Of a DNA stretch of 64,000 bases, positions 62,078-64,000 are shown one piece after another (the stretch's first letter is position 1; every line of letters begins with the position of its first letter). The position numbers and the translations under genes are program-made. The DNA is from Paenibacillus sp. PastM-3. GTDB lineage: Bacteria > Bacillota > Bacilli > Paenibacillales > Paenibacillaceae. The notes beneath the pieces were generated by a model. The model was not told where the DNA came from, did no database searches, and saw only the letters and a list, made by a program, of their open reading frames with translations. Location: assembly GCF_029893965.1 (NCBI RefSeq), contig NZ_JARXXP010000002.1:310001-374000 (forward strand). The letters are read 5' to 3'.

Positions 62078-62137
62078 AATTCACACATTGGAAAAGGTTC
62101 ATAAGCACAAATGATAACCTTTTCCAATATGTGAATT
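62078..62137. promoter_or_regulatory. Large hairpin upstream of the csp gene
   Basis: Two 22-base arms (62078-62099 and 62116-62137) are complementary except at one position; the shared core is ATTGGAAAAGGTT / AACCTTTTCCAAT, loop 16 bases. On the minus strand GAATTTTTATTT follows. It could be a terminator for the gene ending at 62314, an attenuator, or a temperature-sensitive leader; it is 69 bases from the csp start. A second small hairpin (GCCGT/ACGGC at 62226-62240) lies upstream of it. Confidence 0.75.
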
Positions 62138-62285
62138 AGGGGTTAAATTTATGATTAACAACATCATATCACATAACTTTTCCAAAAGCAAACAAACTTT
62201 ATAATTAATTCGAAAAAACTAAATACGCCGTACAAAACGGCCCAAGAAAGCTGCTGTGACTCCGGAATTCACGGCCCTGTGGCAG

Positions 62286-62296
62286 CCCCCCCCCCC
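62286..62296. repeat. Homopolymer of eleven Cs
   Basis: Uninterrupted C11 in the 303-base gap between csp and the next gene, 18 bases from the stop of the 62314 gene. Prone to slippage or assembly error. Confidence 0.85.
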
Positions 62297-62313
62297 TGGC
62301 CCGGTGTTGCGTT

Positions 62314-62592
62314 CTAATCAATATAGCCGGCAAGACCTTTGTCCATCAGATAATCCATTTCGGCATCAAGGATGGTTTCAACGGTCAGCTCGTCCAGCTT
62401 TACATCGCGCTGGGCAGTCACATAATCGACCAGATCATCATTATCAATATCAACCTCACCCTTGCTGTTGGCTTTGGCATTGTTGATAAAGGTCTGCTCA
62501 TGCTTCAGTACCAGCTTAATCAGCTTAGGATCGACCTTGGTCTTGGCGGCCAGCACCTCCAGCAGTTCTTGTTCATTTACTTTATCGCTCAT
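62314..62592 (-). CDS. Small conserved hypothetical protein
   Basis: 92 residues, acidic and helical, no membrane segment. NEQELLEVLAAKTKVDPKLIKLVLKHEQTFI resembles a small helical DNA-binding or adaptor fold, then an acidic linker VDIDNDDLVDYV and a C-terminal helix pair. I do not recognise a characterised family. AAGGAGTG lies 13 bases before the ATG, which is rather far. It is a single gene. Confidence 0.7.
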   Translation of the reverse strand: MSDKVNEQELLEVLAAKTKVDPKLIKLVLKHEQTFINNAKANSKGEVDIDNDDLVDYVTAQRDVKLDELTVETILDAEMDYLMDKGLAGYID

Positions 62593-62691
62593 TATGTTCA
62601 GTCACTCCTTAGCATTACATCATCTGAAAATAGCGCAGGCATGCGCCATGAATATCTATTGTAGCATACCGCTGTCCCCGATGCTCCTGCC

Positions 62692-63798
62692 TCATCTCCA
62701 CCAGGGGATAGAAGGGTAGAGGTCAGTCCCTACTTGAACCGGCTCGCCAATTCTCGGCGTAGCCAGCCGCAGCCCCTGCTGCTGCGCCGCGCGCAGCACC
62801 CGTTCTACAGGATCAGTCCAGTCATGCATGGCGAGGGTGAAGGCGCCCCAGTGAATCGGGATCATCAGCCTGCCCCGCAGGTCGAGCTGCGCCTGGACGG
62901 TCTGCTCCGGCATCATATGAATATCTGCCCAGCGCCGGTCATACTGCCCGCATTCCATCAGCGTCAGATCAAACGGGCCATACCGCTGCCCGATCTCTGC
63001 AAAATGCGGCCCGTAGCCGCTGTCTCCGCTGAAGAACACTTTATCCTGTCCTCCCTGGATCACCCAGGAGCACCACAGTGTAGTATTGCGGTCCAGCAGG
63101 CTGCGCCCGGAGAAGTGCCGGGCAGGGGCGCTGGTTAGTGTCAGCCCGGCAAAGGAAGTCTCCTCCCACCAGTCCAGCTCGCGGATACGCTCTGCGCTTA
63201 TGCCCCACCGCTTCAGATGGGCGCCTACACCAAGCGGGACAATGAACAATGCTGTTTTCTGCTGCAGCGCCCGGATTGTCCCGTAATCCAGATGGTCATA
63301 ATGATCATGGGACAGTACAACGGCATCCAGCTGCGGCAGCTCGTTCAGCTCAACCGGCAGCTGACTGCTGTAACGCTTGCCGCCGATGAACGGAAACGGA
63401 GAGGGTGCCCGGCCCAGCATCGGATCAAGGAAGATGGCGGCCCCTGCAATCTCCAGCAGTACAGCCGAATGGCCGAACCAGGTGGCCCGGGTATCCCTGC
63501 TCTGCCGGATAGAGCCGGCCACCAGCGGTACGGGCTGAAGCGGCTGCTTCGGCCTGGAATTGGGATTACCCTTAAGGAAATCCCTGAGAATCGAGAGGCC
63601 GCCCTCCGGCTTGCTCCCGGCTTCGGCCGTCTCAAAGGGATAGACAAACTTTCCCTGCCGGTATTGAAGCGAGCGGCTTGTCCGTTCCCACTCGGCCTTT
63701 GAGGCCCGGCCGCCAAAGGCCGGATAGAGGCTCATAACGATATATGCAGCGGCAATCAGCGCCAGGATTAACGCTGCAATGATAATAATAACGGTCAT
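62692..63798 (-). CDS. Metallo-beta-lactamase-fold hydrolase (NAPE-PLD/UlaG-like)
   Basis: 368 residues with an N-terminal membrane anchor (IIIAALILALIAAAYIVMSLY). Metal site: HDHYDHLDYG near residue 163, then His/Asp in FSGDSGYGPHF and His in LMIPIHWGAFTLAMHDW. ATWFGHSAVLLEIAGAAIFLDPMLG and MECGQYDRRWADIHMMPEQTVQA are typical of the NAPE-PLD-like branch. It probably hydrolyses a phosphodiester or similar bond at the membrane; substrate unknown. The start has a GGACAAAAGG-type site. Confidence 0.9.
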   Translation of the reverse strand: MTVIIIIAALILALIAAAYIVMSLYPAFGGRASKAEWERTSRSLQYRQGKFVYPFETAEAGSKPEGGLSILRDFLKGNPNSRPKQPLQPVPLVAGSIRQSRDTRATWFGHSAVLLEIAGAAIFLDPMLGRAPSPFPFIGGKRYSSQLPVELNELPQLDAVVLSHDHYDHLDYGTIRALQQKTALFIVPLGVGAHLKRWGISAERIRELDWWEETSFAGLTLTSAPARHFSGRSLLDRNTTLWCSWVIQGGQDKVFFSGDSGYGPHFAEIGQRYGPFDLTLMECGQYDRRWADIHMMPEQTVQAQLDLRGRLMIPIHWGAFTLAMHDWTDPVERVLRAAQQQGLRLATPRIGEPVQVGTDLYPSIPWWR

Positions 63799-63888
63799 CC
63801 TTTTGTCCTTCTCTCCTGCTGAATTAAGATCATGGACATATTATACGGCGCTGCACACGGCCCGGCAAATGTACTGCCCGCCCTCGCC

Positions 63889-64000
63889 CTATCCGTTCCA
63901 GCCGGGAATCTGCCGCAGATCACCGTTCAGGATCTGAACCGTGCTGTTAACCGGAAGGCCGCGCGGCGAGGAGGCCGTCTCTATATAACAGGAAGCAATA
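63889..64000 (-). CDS. Unidentified protein, partial (only the C-terminus is in the window)
   Basis: The last 37 codons are visible and read IASCYIETASSPRGLPVNST, then VQILNGDLRQIPGWNG, followed by a TAG stop at 63889-63891. No stop occurs before the right edge in this frame. Too short to identify. It may be co-transcribed with the downstream metallo-hydrolase gene 90 bases away. Confidence 0.45.
   Translation of the reverse strand, partial: IASCYIETASSPRGLPVNSTVQILNGDLRQIPGWNG

Noticed and set aside
62286-62296. Phase-variable tract controlling a gene
   Set aside because: The C11 run is beyond the stop of the nearest gene and not in a promoter or coding frame that I can identify.

Overview
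The window is a chromosomal stretch of a Firmicute, most probably a Paenibacillus. The evidence is Bacillus-type ribosome binding sites, a mhq-like quinone-resistance cluster, YesM/YesN-type sensor pairs beside carbohydrate ABC transporters, a YdjO-type cold-inducible protein next to a cold-shock protein, a class D sortase, a FapA-like protein behind a c-di-GMP riboswitch, and a fused GH65 phosphorylase/beta-phosphoglucomutase. I see no rRNA, tRNA, phage, transposase or CRISPR-cas genes. The species cannot be fixed from the sequence alone.

Layout. 1-3.5 kb: partial FlxA-like protein, DMT and MFS exporters, a stand-alone AAA ATPase. 3.6-4.5 kb: an 11-unit array of 52-bp palindromic units, then low-complexity DNA. 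4.5-7.4 kb: a mhq-like cluster (hydrolase, ring-cleaving dioxygenase, DoxX protein, MarR regulator) with two matching operators. 7.8-9.4 kb: futalosine-pathway menaquinone genes mqnB and mqnD. 9.5-11.1 kb: a methyltransferase and a PD-(D/E)XK-like protein. 11.1-12 kb: repeats and a G-rich tract. 12-15.8 kb: polyamine transporter potABCD. 16-19.5 kb: an aromatic acid exporter-like protein and the riboswitch-controlled FapA-like protein. 19.6-26.5 kb: DMT exporter, LysR regulator, aldo/keto reductase, hybrid-cluster protein Hcp with a divergent Crp/Fnr regulator, aldehyde dehydrogenase. 26.6-30.9 kb: a sensor GGDEF-EAL protein and a LacI regulator.

31.7-40.2 kb holds a complete alpha-glucoside unit read on the minus strand: LacI regulator, lipoprotein binding protein, two permeases, and the GH65/beta-PGM fusion. 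The imported disaccharide would be phosphorolysed to beta-glucose-1-phosphate and then converted to glucose-6-phosphate. A cre-like site and three TGAAAAGCTTTTCA-type boxes lie around it. 40.4-45.1 kb: a luciferase-like oxidoreductase, a TasA-like wall protein paired with its own class D sortase, and peptidase T. 45.6-47.6 kb: a second 52-bp array, an Old Yellow Enzyme and an HxlR-family regulator. 47.7-57.7 kb: a second carbohydrate unit (two permeases, YesM-type kinase, YesN-type regulator, binding protein) divergent from a cytoplasmic heparinase II/III-type lyase and a KdgF-like cupin, which points to uptake and breakdown of uronic-acid oligosaccharides. 58-59.3 kb: formaldehyde-fixing hxlAB. 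59.5-64 kb: MATE exporter, small membrane protein, YdjO-like protein, cold-shock protein, small conserved protein, metallo-beta-lactamase-fold hydrolase, and a partial gene.

The most unusual signal is intergenic. Four 187-bp elements (11188, 11502, 31251, 57818) each carry four 23-bp dyad motifs whose starts are exactly 51, 62 and 51 bp apart, although the motif sequence differs between elements. Two further arrays (3620 and 45659) repeat 22-bp dyads exactly every 52 bp. These spacings are near whole numbers of DNA helical turns. A separate, roughly 100-bp structured repeat occurs at 7600 and 37044.
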